The notes beneath the pieces are model-generated. The model worked only from the letters and a program-made list of their open reading frames with translations, made no database searches and had not been told where the DNA came from. From Peristeroidobacter agariperforans (GTDB taxonomy: Bacteria; Pseudomonadota; Gammaproteobacteria; Steroidobacterales; Steroidobacteraceae), in assembly GCF_004138335.1 (NCBI RefSeq), contig NZ_RYFW01000001.1, forward strand, positions 1,178,001-1,242,000: a stretch of DNA of 64,000 bases. The letters are read 5' to 3'. The translations under genes were made by a program, and so were the position numbers. Shown in pieces: positions 40,153 through 48,413 of this stretch (position 1 is its first letter; every line of letters starts with the position of its first letter).

Positions 40153-41322
40153 ATGCGCTTTTCGTCTACTCTCGCCGCGATCGCGGCGTTCGCTTCGTTT
40201 GCGGGCGCCGTCACCGCCCAGGCCGCCAATCTGCCGCCGACCATCAGCGGCACGCCGCCGACCGTCATCAAGGTCAAAACCACGTACTACTTCCAGCCGA
40301 CTGCGAAGGATCCGGAAGGCAAAGCGCTCAAGTTCAGTGTCGTGAACAAGCCGGGCTGGATGGCGGTCTCGACCAACAGCGGCAAGCTCATGGGCTATCC
40401 GAAGACCAATGCCGTCTATAACAACATCATTCTGCGTGTCAGCGACGGCGTGAACACCGTGTCCCTGCCGGCTTTCAGCATCACGGTGAACAGCACTGGC
40501 ACGATCGCGAACCGCGCGCCGACGATCAGCGGCACGCCGTCGACGACCGCGACGGTCGGCACCGCTTACAGCTTCCAGCCTACGGCCGCCGATGCCGATG
40601 GCAACACGCTGGGCTTCAGCATCACGAATCGTCCGAGCTGGGCGTCGTTCAGCACGACGACGGGCCGCCTGAGCGGCACGCCGACGGCGACCGGCACCTT
40701 CAGCAGCATCGTGATCAAGGTGAGCGACGGCAAAGTGACGACTTCGCTGCCGGCCTTCTCGATCAGCGTCACGACCAGCACGAACCGCGCGCCGGTCATC
40801 AGCGGCACGCCGGTGAAAACGATCAGCGCGGGCAGCGCTTACAGCTTCCGTCCAACCGCGAGCGATGCCGATGGCAACACGCTGACCTACTCGATCGCGA
40901 ATCGTCCGAGCTGGGCCACCTTCAGCACCAGCACCGGTCAGCTGTCCGGCACGCCGAGCGCTTCGCAGATCGGTACGTACAGCAACATCGTTCTCAGTGT
41001 GAGTGACGGTCGTGCGACGGCTTCGCTGCCGGCGTTCTCGATCGCGGTCGTCGATGTGTCCAACGGCGGCGCGACGCTGAGCTGGAGTGCGCCGACGACC
41101 AACACCGACGGCAGCACGCTGACCAATCTCGCCGGCTATCGCATCTCCTACGGCACTTCGTCGAGCGCGCTGACGCAGACCGTGCAGGTGGCGAATCCGA
41201 GTGTCACCAACTACACCATCAGCAATCTCTCGCCGGGCACCTACTACTTCTCTGTGCGTGCTTACACGAGCAACGGCACGGAGAGCGCGGGCTCGAGCGT
41301 CTCCTCGAAGGTCGTGCAGTAA
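40153..41322 (+). CDS. Secreted Ig-like (He_PIG) repeat protein with fibronectin III end
   Basis: 389 residues with a Sec signal peptide (MRFSSTLAAIAAFASFAGAVTAQA). Three cadherin/He_PIG-type domains of about 90 residues follow, each with the frame PTISGTP, YSFQPTA, DADGNTL, RPSWA, GTPTA and VSDG...SLPAFSI. The C-terminus (LTNLAGYRISYG ... GTYYFSVRAYTSNG) is a fibronectin III domain. Such proteins bind surfaces, glycans or partners outside the cell. No anchor, LPXTG or PEP-CTERM is seen, so it is released or bound by another protein. It lies under riboswitch 1 and is closely related to the lipoprotein at 42186. Confidence 0.88.
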   Translation: MRFSSTLAAIAAFASFAGAVTAQAANLPPTISGTPPTVIKVKTTYYFQPTAKDPEGKALKFSVVNKPGWMAVSTNSGKLMGYPKTNAVYNNIILRVSDGVNTVSLPAFSITVNSTGTIANRAPTISGTPSTTATVGTAYSFQPTAADADGNTLGFSITNRPSWASFSTTTGRLSGTPTATGTFSSIVIKVSDGKVTTSLPAFSISVTTSTNRAPVISGTPVKTISAGSAYSFRPTASDADGNTLTYSIANRPSWATFSTSTGQLSGTPSASQIGTYSNIVLSVSDGRATASLPAFSIAVVDVSNGGATLSWSAPTTNTDGSTLTNLAGYRISYGTSSSALTQTVQVANPSVTNYTISNLSPGTYYFSVRAYTSNGTESAGSSVSSKVVQ

Positions 41323-41351
41323 GCAACGACGATAGAGCGTTGAGGCAGCAG

Positions 41352-41387
41352 CGGCGGCTGGAGCAATCCAGCCGCCGTTTGTTTTTT
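41352..41387 (+). terminator. Strong intrinsic terminator
   Basis: CGGCGGCTGG / CCAGCCGCCG, a perfect 10-bp stem with 6-base loop, then TTTGTTTTTT. It ends the first Ig-like gene and isolates it from the tandem riboswitches. Confidence 0.92.
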
Positions 41388-41489
41388 CCGCGATCCAGTA
41401 TTTGCCGAATCAACGCCTGCGCCGCGCAAGCGCGCGTCTGGATTTTGACGTCGTTATGTGAATTGGCCGTGACAATTCCACCGCCGCAA

Positions 41490-41507
41490 TGTCGGTCGCT
41501 ACCGACA
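41490..41507. promoter_or_regulatory. Palindrome upstream of the tandem riboswitches
   Basis: TGTCGGT-CGCT-ACCGACA is a perfect 7-bp inverted repeat, about 150 bases before riboswitch 2. A TTGCAA followed after 17 bases by TTTACT lies immediately downstream (about 41510-41538) and could be the promoter, so the palindrome may be an operator. The rest of 41388-41640 shows no gene. Confidence 0.35.
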
Positions 41508-41655
41508 ATTGCAAAAACGATATTCCTACGATTTACTCCGCCTCGACCACGAAGTTTTGTTCAATCGTCATTTGTCGAATCGCACCTCTCTACTGGACGC
41601 GGCCTGCACGGCGGCGAGAGTGGTGAGAACAACGAAACGAACGAACAACGCTTCA

Positions 41656-41737
41656 CCAGGGCATAACCGTCGTAAGACGGCGACGCAAAGCCTCCGGTCC
41701 TGCAGCGAATGCTGGGGATAGCGGGGTTGCCGGCCAG
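41656..41737 (+). ncRNA. Cyclic-di-GMP-I (GEMM-I) riboswitch 2, first of a tandem
   Basis: GGGCATAACC, a CCGTC-GTAA-GACGG tetraloop stem (41668-41680), the invariant GACGCAAAGCCTCCGG (41682-41697), a shorter second stem and AGCGGGGTTGCCGG. The GCATA in place of the usual GCAAA is a deviation in the junction strand that might alter affinity. It lies about 125 bases upstream of riboswitch 3 in the same leader. Confidence 0.9.
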
Positions 41738-41780
41738 CTCTTCTTGCGTCACCGAGCTAGCCGTCATCCTTCCTTCCTTT
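41732..41780 (+). terminator. Possible terminator platform of riboswitch 2
   Basis: GGCCAGCTC (41732-41740) can pair with GAGCTAGCC (41754-41762) with one C-A mismatch, followed by a pyrimidine tract rich in T (TCCTTCCTTCCTTT). The 5' arm overlaps the 3' side of riboswitch 2, so ligand binding and this stem may compete. The T-run is interrupted, hence modest confidence. Confidence 0.4.
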
Positions 41781-41859
41781 GCTGCTGTTCGATCAAAGGC
41801 CGTGCGGCCCTGGGGTCTTCATGACCACGGAAAACTAAAGTCTGGGAGCAGCAGAAAGT

Positions 41860-41972
41860 GATATCGGCAAACCCGTCGAAAGGCGGGGACGCAAAGCCTC
41901 CGGTCTACGGGAACGCGGCGCGCGGTGCGCAGCGCTCCTATGACAGCGGGGTTGCCACGATCGCCGCCGTGT
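41860..41972 (+). ncRNA. Cyclic-di-GMP-I (GEMM-I) riboswitch 3, second of the tandem
   Basis: GGCAAACC with a CCCGTC-GAAA-GGCGGG stem (41872-41887), invariant GACGCAAAGCCTCCGG (41888-41903), a long GC-rich second arm and AGCGGGGTTGCC (41945-41956). P1 (ATCGGCAA / TTGCCACGAT) closes well with one bulge. Just after it, TCGCAAG-GCCC-CTTGCGA (41979-41996) forms a 7-bp hairpin. The lipoprotein gene starts about 210 bases downstream. Confidence 0.92.
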
Positions 41973-42185
41973 CGATGTTCGCAAGGCCCCTTGCGAGCGC
42001 GTGCACGCGCGACGGTGTGACCAGCGAGCTGCCGATCGCGCACGCGTCTGTGTGCGCCAATCTTTCCCTGCGCTTCGAGCGTCGCGTTTGCGTCGCGACG
42101 ACTGCCTCATTTCCGGAATACAGCAGCGCGATTCAGCGCCGGTCCTCGGACCGTCGTCGTCGCGCGCGAAGCCAAGGTACGACCA

Positions 42186-44003
42186 ATGATTCCAACCATT
42201 TTCGGGAAGACCCTGCTGCAGCGGGCGCTGCTGGCGTTGATCGCCGCGTCACTGGGCGGGTGCTTCGACAGCGGCTCGGGCGGCAGTAGCCCCGAGCAGC
42301 CGCCAGCCAGTAGCGGCGCTGACATTCCGTCACTGCCGGAGCCTGCCAATCAGCCACCCGAAGTGGATGGCATTCCGGCACCTGACGTGGCCGTGGGCGA
42401 GCTGTACTCCTTCAAGCCCGAAGCCATCGACGCCGACGACGACTTTCTCGAGTACTTCATCACCAATCAGCCCTCGTGGGCGACGTTCGATACCGAGACC
42501 GGCGTCCTCACCGGCACGCCGACGGCCGCGAACATCGGCGAGAGCGAAGACATTACGATCAGCGTCACCGACGGCCGCGACACCCGCTCCGTCGGTCCGT
42601 TCAAGATCAAGGTGAACGAGCGCCCGGAGGCGCCGAACGCGCCGCCGACCATTTCCGGCACGCCGGCGACGTCGGTGCTCGTCGATCAGGAATATCTGTT
42701 CCAACCGACGTTCTCCGATCCCGATGGCGATAGCCTGCGTTTCTTGATCGCCAATCGTCCGTCGTGGGCTGAGTTCAGCACCGCGAGCGGCCAGCTGCAC
42801 GGCACGCCGACGCAAGCCAACGCCACGACCTATTCGAACATCCGCATCAGCGTGACCGACGGCAAGACCACGGTGACGCTGCCGGCGTTCTCGATCCATG
42901 TCGGCGTCAACCAGCCGCCGAAAATCAGCGGCACGCCGGGCGCCACTGCGCAAGTCGGGGCGCAGTACACCTTCACGCCGGCGGCCAGCGATCCGGAGAA
43001 CGACATCCTGGTCTTCAAGATCAAGAATCTGCCGCGCTGGGCGACCCTCAACGCGCAGACCGGTGTGCTGAGCGGCACGCCGACCGCGGCCGACATCGGC
43101 ACGTACTCGAGTTTGAGAATCAGCGTGAGCGATGGCCAAGCGACCACGTCGCTGCCTGCGTTCACGATCACCGTCGGCACCGCGCCCACAACCAATCGCG
43201 CGCCGACGATTGCCGGCACGCCGGCGACCAACGCAACTGTCGGCGCGAGCTATTCGTTCAAGCCGACCGCCACCGATCCGGACGGCAACACGCTGGCATT
43301 CGCCATCGAGAATCGTCCGAGCTGGGCATCGTTCAACACCTCCACCGGCGCGTTGACCGGCACGCCCACCGTGGCGGGCGCCTACTCGAACATTCGCATC
43401 ACGGTGCGCGATTCCAGCTTGAGCGCCTCGTTGCCGGCGTTCTCGATCACGGTCGGTACGGGCAATCGCGCTCCGACGATCAGCGGCACGCCGGCGACCA
43501 CCACGTCCGCGGGCGCGGCGTATAGCTTCCAGCCGAAGGGCAGCGATCCCGACGGCAACACACTGGCGTACAGCATCTCGAATCGCCCGAGCTGGGCAAC
43601 GTTCAACAACTCGACGGGACAGTTGTCCGGTACGCCGAGCGCCGCGAACGCGGGCACGTACTCGAACATCGCGATCTCGGTGAGCGATGGCAAGCTCAGC
43701 GCCTCGCTGGCGTCGTTCTCGATCACCGTCGTGCAAGCATCGAACGGCAGCGCGACGCTGTCCTGGACGCCGCCGACCCAGAACACCGACGGCACGTCGC
43801 TGACCAATCTGGCGGGCTACCGCATCGTGTACGGACGCACCGCCACCAGCCTCGACCAGACGGTGCAGGTCGCAACTGCAGGCACGTCGAGGTACACAGT
43901 CACCGGTCTGTCGTCAGGCACCTGGTACTTCCGCGTGAAAGCGTACAACTCCAGTGGCGCTGAGAGCGACGTGTCGAACGCAGGGCAGAAGACCATCCCG
44001 TAA
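42186..44003 (+). CDS. Surface lipoprotein with five Ig-like (He_PIG) repeats and fibronectin III end
   Basis: 605 residues. The signal ends in lipobox SLGGC (Cys near residue 27), so the mature protein is lipid-anchored, with a Ser/Gly/Pro-rich spacer. Five He_PIG/cadherin-like domains follow, each opening with NxxPxIxGTP and ending VSDG...SLPAFSI. A C-terminal fibronectin III domain (LTNLAGYRIVYG ... GTWYFRVKAYNSSG) is clearly homologous to that of the 40153 protein, which has three repeats. Repeat number therefore varies between the paralogues. Expression lies behind tandem c-di-GMP riboswitches, fitting a biofilm or surface-attachment role (inferred). Its ribosome site is weak. Confidence 0.88.
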   Translation: MIPTIFGKTLLQRALLALIAASLGGCFDSGSGGSSPEQPPASSGADIPSLPEPANQPPEVDGIPAPDVAVGELYSFKPEAIDADDDFLEYFITNQPSWATFDTETGVLTGTPTAANIGESEDITISVTDGRDTRSVGPFKIKVNERPEAPNAPPTISGTPATSVLVDQEYLFQPTFSDPDGDSLRFLIANRPSWAEFSTASGQLHGTPTQANATTYSNIRISVTDGKTTVTLPAFSIHVGVNQPPKISGTPGATAQVGAQYTFTPAASDPENDILVFKIKNLPRWATLNAQTGVLSGTPTAADIGTYSSLRISVSDGQATTSLPAFTITVGTAPTTNRAPTIAGTPATNATVGASYSFKPTATDPDGNTLAFAIENRPSWASFNTSTGALTGTPTVAGAYSNIRITVRDSSLSASLPAFSITVGTGNRAPTISGTPATTTSAGAAYSFQPKGSDPDGNTLAYSISNRPSWATFNNSTGQLSGTPSAANAGTYSNIAISVSDGKLSASLASFSITVVQASNGSATLSWTPPTQNTDGTSLTNLAGYRIVYGRTATSLDQTVQVATAGTSRYTVTGLSSGTWYFRVKAYNSSGAESDVSNAGQKTIP

Positions 44004-44037
44004 GCCTCGAGCAGCCAGTCTCGCGATATGCTTCCAA

Positions 44038-44064
44038 GGCCCGCCGTGTGCGGGCCTTTTCTTT
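44038..44064 (+). terminator. Intrinsic terminator
   Basis: GGCCCGC-CGTGT-GCGGGCC followed by TTTTCTTT, 35 bases after the lipoprotein gene stop. Confidence 0.9.
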
Positions 44065-44180
44065 GCGTCGGCTCGAACCTGACGTGACTGTCAGGATGTC
44101 CGATGGGTCGAGTCAATGCTGTATTCTCGACCGGATCTGCAATCCAACGCGGCCGGCGCCGCGATAATGGAGTGGTCACC

Positions 44181-45551
44181 ATGATGGCCCGTCGATACGG
44201 CATGTGCCTGTGCCTGGCCCTTGCCGCGCTCCCCATCGTCGGAGCAACTGCTGCGACACCCGCAGCGGTACGTGTAGATTTTTCCGAGCACACGTTGAAG
44301 AACGGGTTGCGAGTGCAACTGGTCGAGGATCACACCACTCCCGTCATCGCCGTGAACGTCTCCTACGACGTCGGCTCTCGCAACGAGCGTCCTGGCTTGA
44401 CGGGCTTTGCGCACCTGTTCGAGCACATGATGTTCAAGGGCTCGAAGAACGTCGGCGACGGCGAGCACTTCTATCAAGTGTTCACCAATGGCGGCGCCAT
44501 GAACGGCACCACCAGCTCCGACCTCACGGTGTACTACGAAGCCTTGCCGGCGAATCAGCTGGAGATGGCGCTGTACATGGAAGCCGACCGGATGCGCTCG
44601 CTGGACATCACGCAGGCCAAGCTCGACAACCAGCGCCAGGCGGTGCAGGAAGAGCGCCGTTTGCGGGTCGACAACCAGCCTTATGGCCGCTCCTACGAGC
44701 GCTTCGACGAAGTGTTCTACGACAAGTTCGGCTACAAGCACTCCACCATCGGCTCGATGGAAGATCTGAACGCGGCCAGCGTGCAGGACGTGGCGGAGTT
44801 CTTCCGCATCTATTACGCGCCCAACAATGCCGTACTGACGGTGGTGGGCGATTTCAAGCGCGATGAGGCGCTGGCAACGATCAAGAAATACTTCGAGGAC
44901 ATTCCTCGGCAGCCGGCGCCGCCGCCGGTGGATCTGATCGAGCCGAAACAAACTGCCGAGCGCCGCGAGACGCTGACCGATCCGCTGGCGCGCGCGCCGC
45001 AGATCCTCATCGGTTACAAGATCGGCGTCGGCAACGATGCGGACCAGGCCGCGTTGCAAGTGCTGTCCTCGGTGCTCCAGGGCGGCGACAGCTCGCGGCT
45101 GTATCAAAGCATCAGCAAGGAAAAGGAGCTGGTCTCCGGCATCGGCGGTTACGTCGAAGAGCGCATCGGCACCGGCGGATTCTATGTCACCGCGACGGTA
45201 CGGCCGGATCAAAAGCCGGAAGTCGTCGAAGCTGCGATCTACGAAGAGATCGCGCGCATCACCGAAGAGCCCATTGCCGATTGGGAGCTGCAGAAGGCGC
45301 GCAACGCGACGCGGCTCGGGTATCTGCAGAGCATCCGCAGCGCGCAGAATCGCGCCAACATTCTCGGCAGCTACACCATCCTGTTCAAGGATCCGAACTT
45401 GATCAACACGCGTCTGCAGAAGATCGATGCAGTCACGCGCGGCGACGTGCAGCGCGTCGCCAGGAAATATCTGATTCCCACCGGCCGCACCGTGCTGACG
45501 ACGCTGCCAGCGCCGGCCGCGCCGGCCGCTCCGGCCGCTCCGGGTCCGTAA
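44181..45551 (+). CDS. M16 family zinc peptidase, catalytic subunit
   Basis: 456 residues with a signal peptide (MMARRYGMCLCLALAALPIVGATAA, split here by its hydrophobic core), so periplasmic. The inverted zinc motif H-x-x-E-H is intact in HLFEHMMF, with the downstream Glu ligand in RQAVQEERRL. The family works as a clam-shell of two homologous halves degrading peptides or processing exported proteins. The next gene supplies the non-catalytic half, 11 bases away. The ATG at 44181 is chosen because GGAG lies eight bases upstream and it gives the signal peptide. Confidence 0.93.
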   Translation: MMARRYGMCLCLALAALPIVGATAATPAAVRVDFSEHTLKNGLRVQLVEDHTTPVIAVNVSYDVGSRNERPGLTGFAHLFEHMMFKGSKNVGDGEHFYQVFTNGGAMNGTTSSDLTVYYEALPANQLEMALYMEADRMRSLDITQAKLDNQRQAVQEERRLRVDNQPYGRSYERFDEVFYDKFGYKHSTIGSMEDLNAASVQDVAEFFRIYYAPNNAVLTVVGDFKRDEALATIKKYFEDIPRQPAPPPVDLIEPKQTAERRETLTDPLARAPQILIGYKIGVGNDADQAALQVLSSVLQGGDSSRLYQSISKEKELVSGIGGYVEERIGTGGFYVTATVRPDQKPEVVEAAIYEEIARITEEPIADWELQKARNATRLGYLQSIRSAQNRANILGSYTILFKDPNLINTRLQKIDAVTRGDVQRVARKYLIPTGRTVLTTLPAPAAPAAPAAPGP

Positions 45552-45562
45552 GCGAGCACGCC

Positions 45563-47038
45563 ATGAACACAGTCACACACAAGAACACCGTGCTTGCGCT
45601 GCTGTCATCGCTGCTGTTCGTGCAGGCATCCGCGCAGGCCCCCACACCGCCCGGTTCTGCAGCTCCCGCCGGCGCATCGACGAAAGGCGTCGAGTTGAAG
45701 GGCAAAGTGCCCGTCAACCCACAGACGCTGCGAGTGCAACTGCCGAAACCGCAGGAAGCCGTGCTGAAGAACGGCCTGCGGGTGTCGCTGCTGGAAGATC
45801 ACAAGCTGCCGACGTTCTCGATGCAGCTGTACTTCAATGGCGGCGGCCTGGCCGATCCCGCGGACAAGCGCGGTGTCGCGATGGTGACAGCGAGCCAGTT
45901 GCGTGAAGGCACCAAGCAACGCTCGAGTCGTGAGATCGCCGAGCAACTCGCGACGCTCGGCGCAGCGTTGTCTTCGACTGCCGGCCCGGCATCGGGAGAG
46001 AGCGTCGTTTCGGTCACTGGCCTGAGCGACAACGTCGAGCAGACCCTGGCGATCGCCTCCGATGTCATTCGCAATCCCACGTTCCCGGCGAGCGAGCTCG
46101 ACAAATTTCGCGCGCGGTTCCTGGCGCAGCTGCAGATCCAGCGAGCGAATCCTGGCTTTCAAGCTCAGGAGCAGTTCATGCGCGCCATCTATGGCGAGCA
46201 TCCCGGTGCGCTGGTGGTGCCGAGTGAACCAGTTATCAAAGGGCTGACCAGCGCCGATCTCGCGGCCTTCCATGCCGCGCGCTATCGCCCGAACAACGCG
46301 TTCCTGATCGCGCACGGCGACATCACATTGAAAGATCTGGTCGCCAAACTCGAACATCACTTCGGCGACTGGGCCAAGGCGGACTTGAACAAGGTCTCGC
46401 TGCCGCCGCCGAAGGGGCCCGAGAAGGCGCGCGTCCTGCTGGTCGATCGGCCGGGCTCGGTGCAAACCTCGCTGTGGATAGGCTCGCTGGGCATCGAGCG
46501 CAATAGCGACGACTACTTCGCCATGCTGGTGATGAATCACATTCTGGGCGGCGGCCCCGCGTCGCGCTTGTTCATGAACCTCAGGGAGGACAAGGGCTAT
46601 ACCTACGGGGTCTACAGTTCATTCACAGGCACGACTTTCCCCGGCGTTGTGGTCGCGAGCACTGACGTGCGTACCGCGGTGACGGAGGGCGCGATGCACG
46701 AGCTCGACTTCGAGCTGCAGCGCATTGCCAACGAGCCTGTAACAGAACGGGAGCTGACAAATGCCCGGCGCGCGTTGATCGGTCGCTTCGCGCTATCGCT
46801 GGACTCGCCGCTGTCGCTCATGGGAAATCTCGCGACTCAGAAGATCTACAAGTTGCCGGCCGATTACTGGGACACCTACCCGCAGCGGGTCGAGGCGATC
46901 ACGCCGGCCGACATCCAGCGCGTCGCGAAGAAATATTACGACCGCGGCCAGCTGCAGATCATCGCCGTCGGCGATGCCAAGCAGGTCGGCAAGGTGCTGG
47001 AAAAATACGGCGCCGTCGAGCCCGCGACGCCGATGTGA
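45563..47038 (+). CDS. M16 family peptidase-like partner, non-catalytic
   Basis: 491 residues with a signal peptide (HKNTVLALLSSLLFVQASAQA) and Pro/Ala spacer. The M16 fold is clear (LKNGLRVSLLEDHKLPTFSM and ERNSDDYFAMLVMNHILGGG, then SRLFMNLREDKGYTYG). At the zinc-motif position it reads ASQLREGT, without H-x-x-E-H. The RxxxGxxYG substrate-binding signature is kept. Such subunits complete the closed chamber with the catalytic partner encoded upstream. Confidence 0.92.
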   Translation: MNTVTHKNTVLALLSSLLFVQASAQAPTPPGSAAPAGASTKGVELKGKVPVNPQTLRVQLPKPQEAVLKNGLRVSLLEDHKLPTFSMQLYFNGGGLADPADKRGVAMVTASQLREGTKQRSSREIAEQLATLGAALSSTAGPASGESVVSVTGLSDNVEQTLAIASDVIRNPTFPASELDKFRARFLAQLQIQRANPGFQAQEQFMRAIYGEHPGALVVPSEPVIKGLTSADLAAFHAARYRPNNAFLIAHGDITLKDLVAKLEHHFGDWAKADLNKVSLPPPKGPEKARVLLVDRPGSVQTSLWIGSLGIERNSDDYFAMLVMNHILGGGPASRLFMNLREDKGYTYGVYSSFTGTTFPGVVVASTDVRTAVTEGAMHELDFELQRIANEPVTERELTNARRALIGRFALSLDSPLSLMGNLATQKIYKLPADYWDTYPQRVEAITPADIQRVAKKYYDRGQLQIIAVGDAKQVGKVLEKYGAVEPATPM

Positions 47039-47054
47039 CGTCGAGTAAAACTAT

Positions 47055-48413
47055 ATGAATACGCCCACGCACCACGCTCCGTCTTCGCCTTTCGCCCGGT
47101 TGCTGTCACGCCTCGCGCCGATCCAGCCGGCGGAGACCGGGGCGGTGGTGGCGGCGTTTTTCCTGTTCTTCTTCATGTGGGCCGGATACTTCTCCGTGCG
47201 TCCGGTGCGCGAGACCATCGGCACCATCGTGGGCCGCGACAAACTGGCCGATATCTGGATCGTCACGTCGATCGTGTCGGTGCTGATCATTCCGCTGTAT
47301 GGCGTCGTCGTCGCGCGCTTTCGTCGCAGCGTGTTCTTGCCCTGGATGTACGGTCTGGTCGCGCTCGTGCTGGCGATCACCGGGCTGGCGCTGCGGGGTG
47401 AAGAGATCAACCTGACCGCGGGCAAGTTCTTCTACGTGTTCATCAGCGTGGTCAACTTGTTCCTGATCTCGGTCTTCTGGAGCTTCCTGCTGGAGCTGTT
47501 CGACCGCGGCCAGACCAAGCGGCTGTTCGGCGTCATTGCAGCGGGCGGTAGTGCCGGCGCGCTGATCGGGCCGTTCATCTCGGATATCGCGGTGCCCTTC
47601 ATCGGCAACAGCGGCGTGCTGTTCTTCGGCGCGACGTTATTCGTGGCTGCGATTTTCTGTCAGCGCGTTCTGCTCGGGGTCTGGTCGGCGCGCACCGACG
47701 CCTCGAACAAGGGCGAAGATCGTCCCATCGGCGGCAATCCCTTCGCCGGCGCACTGATCATCCTGCGCTCGCCGTACGTGCTCGGCATCGCGCTGTTCGT
47801 GGTCGGCATTTCCTGCGTGAACACCTTGCTGTACTTCGAGCAGCTGCGCATGGTCGAAGAGCATTTCCCCGGCCTGGAGAATCGCACCCAGATCTTCGCG
47901 CGCTTCGACTGGATCGTGCAGGCGCTGACGGTGTTGTCGCAGATCTTCCTGACCGGACGCATCGCGCAGAAGTTCGGAGTCAAGGCGCTGATTACCTTCG
48001 TGCCGCTGATCATGGTGTTCGCGTTCGCAGGCTTGGCGATGTCCGGCGCGTTCGCGGTTCTGACGATGGTCGTGATCGGTCGTCGCGCGATGGAATATGC
48101 GTTCGTGCGCCCGGGCCGCGAAATGTTGTGGAGCCCGCTGGACAAAGAAACGAAGTACAAGGCCAAGAACACCGTCGACGTGCCGGTGTATCGCCTCTCC
48201 GATGCGATGTCTGCTCAGTTGAACAACTGGGTCGCAGGCGCGGGCTTCGGCATCGCCGCGGTGGCCTGGCTCGGTGCCGGTGTGGCGGCGCTGTGGGGGG
48301 TGTTGGGTTATCTGTTGGGTCGCAGCTTCGAGAATAAAGAGAAGCTGCAAGGCGAGGGCGAAGCGCCGATGGTCCCGGGGCATTCGCCGGAAAGTCGCCG
48401 GGTCGCCGGCTAG
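47055..48413 (+). CDS. Major facilitator superfamily transporter, ATP/ADP-translocase-like
   Basis: 452 residues with about twelve hydrophobic helices. The N-terminal part (AETGAVVAAFFLFFFMWAGYFSVRPVRETIG) and the central FDRGQTKRLFGVIAAGGSAGALIGP resemble the MFS subgroup often annotated as NTP/NDP exchange transporter (TlcC-like). The substrate is unknown, and nucleotide transport is not implied in a free-living bacterium. It follows the M16 pair by 16 bases, and its stop overlaps that of the convergent receiver-TPR-TonB gene. Confidence 0.8.
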   Translation: MNTPTHHAPSSPFARLLSRLAPIQPAETGAVVAAFFLFFFMWAGYFSVRPVRETIGTIVGRDKLADIWIVTSIVSVLIIPLYGVVVARFRRSVFLPWMYGLVALVLAITGLALRGEEINLTAGKFFYVFISVVNLFLISVFWSFLLELFDRGQTKRLFGVIAAGGSAGALIGPFISDIAVPFIGNSGVLFFGATLFVAAIFCQRVLLGVWSARTDASNKGEDRPIGGNPFAGALIILRSPYVLGIALFVVGISCVNTLLYFEQLRMVEEHFPGLENRTQIFARFDWIVQALTVLSQIFLTGRIAQKFGVKALITFVPLIMVFAFAGLAMSGAFAVLTMVVIGRRAMEYAFVRPGREMLWSPLDKETKYKAKNTVDVPVYRLSDAMSAQLNNWVAGAGFGIAAVAWLGAGVAALWGVLGYLLGRSFENKEKLQGEGEAPMVPGHSPESRRVAG

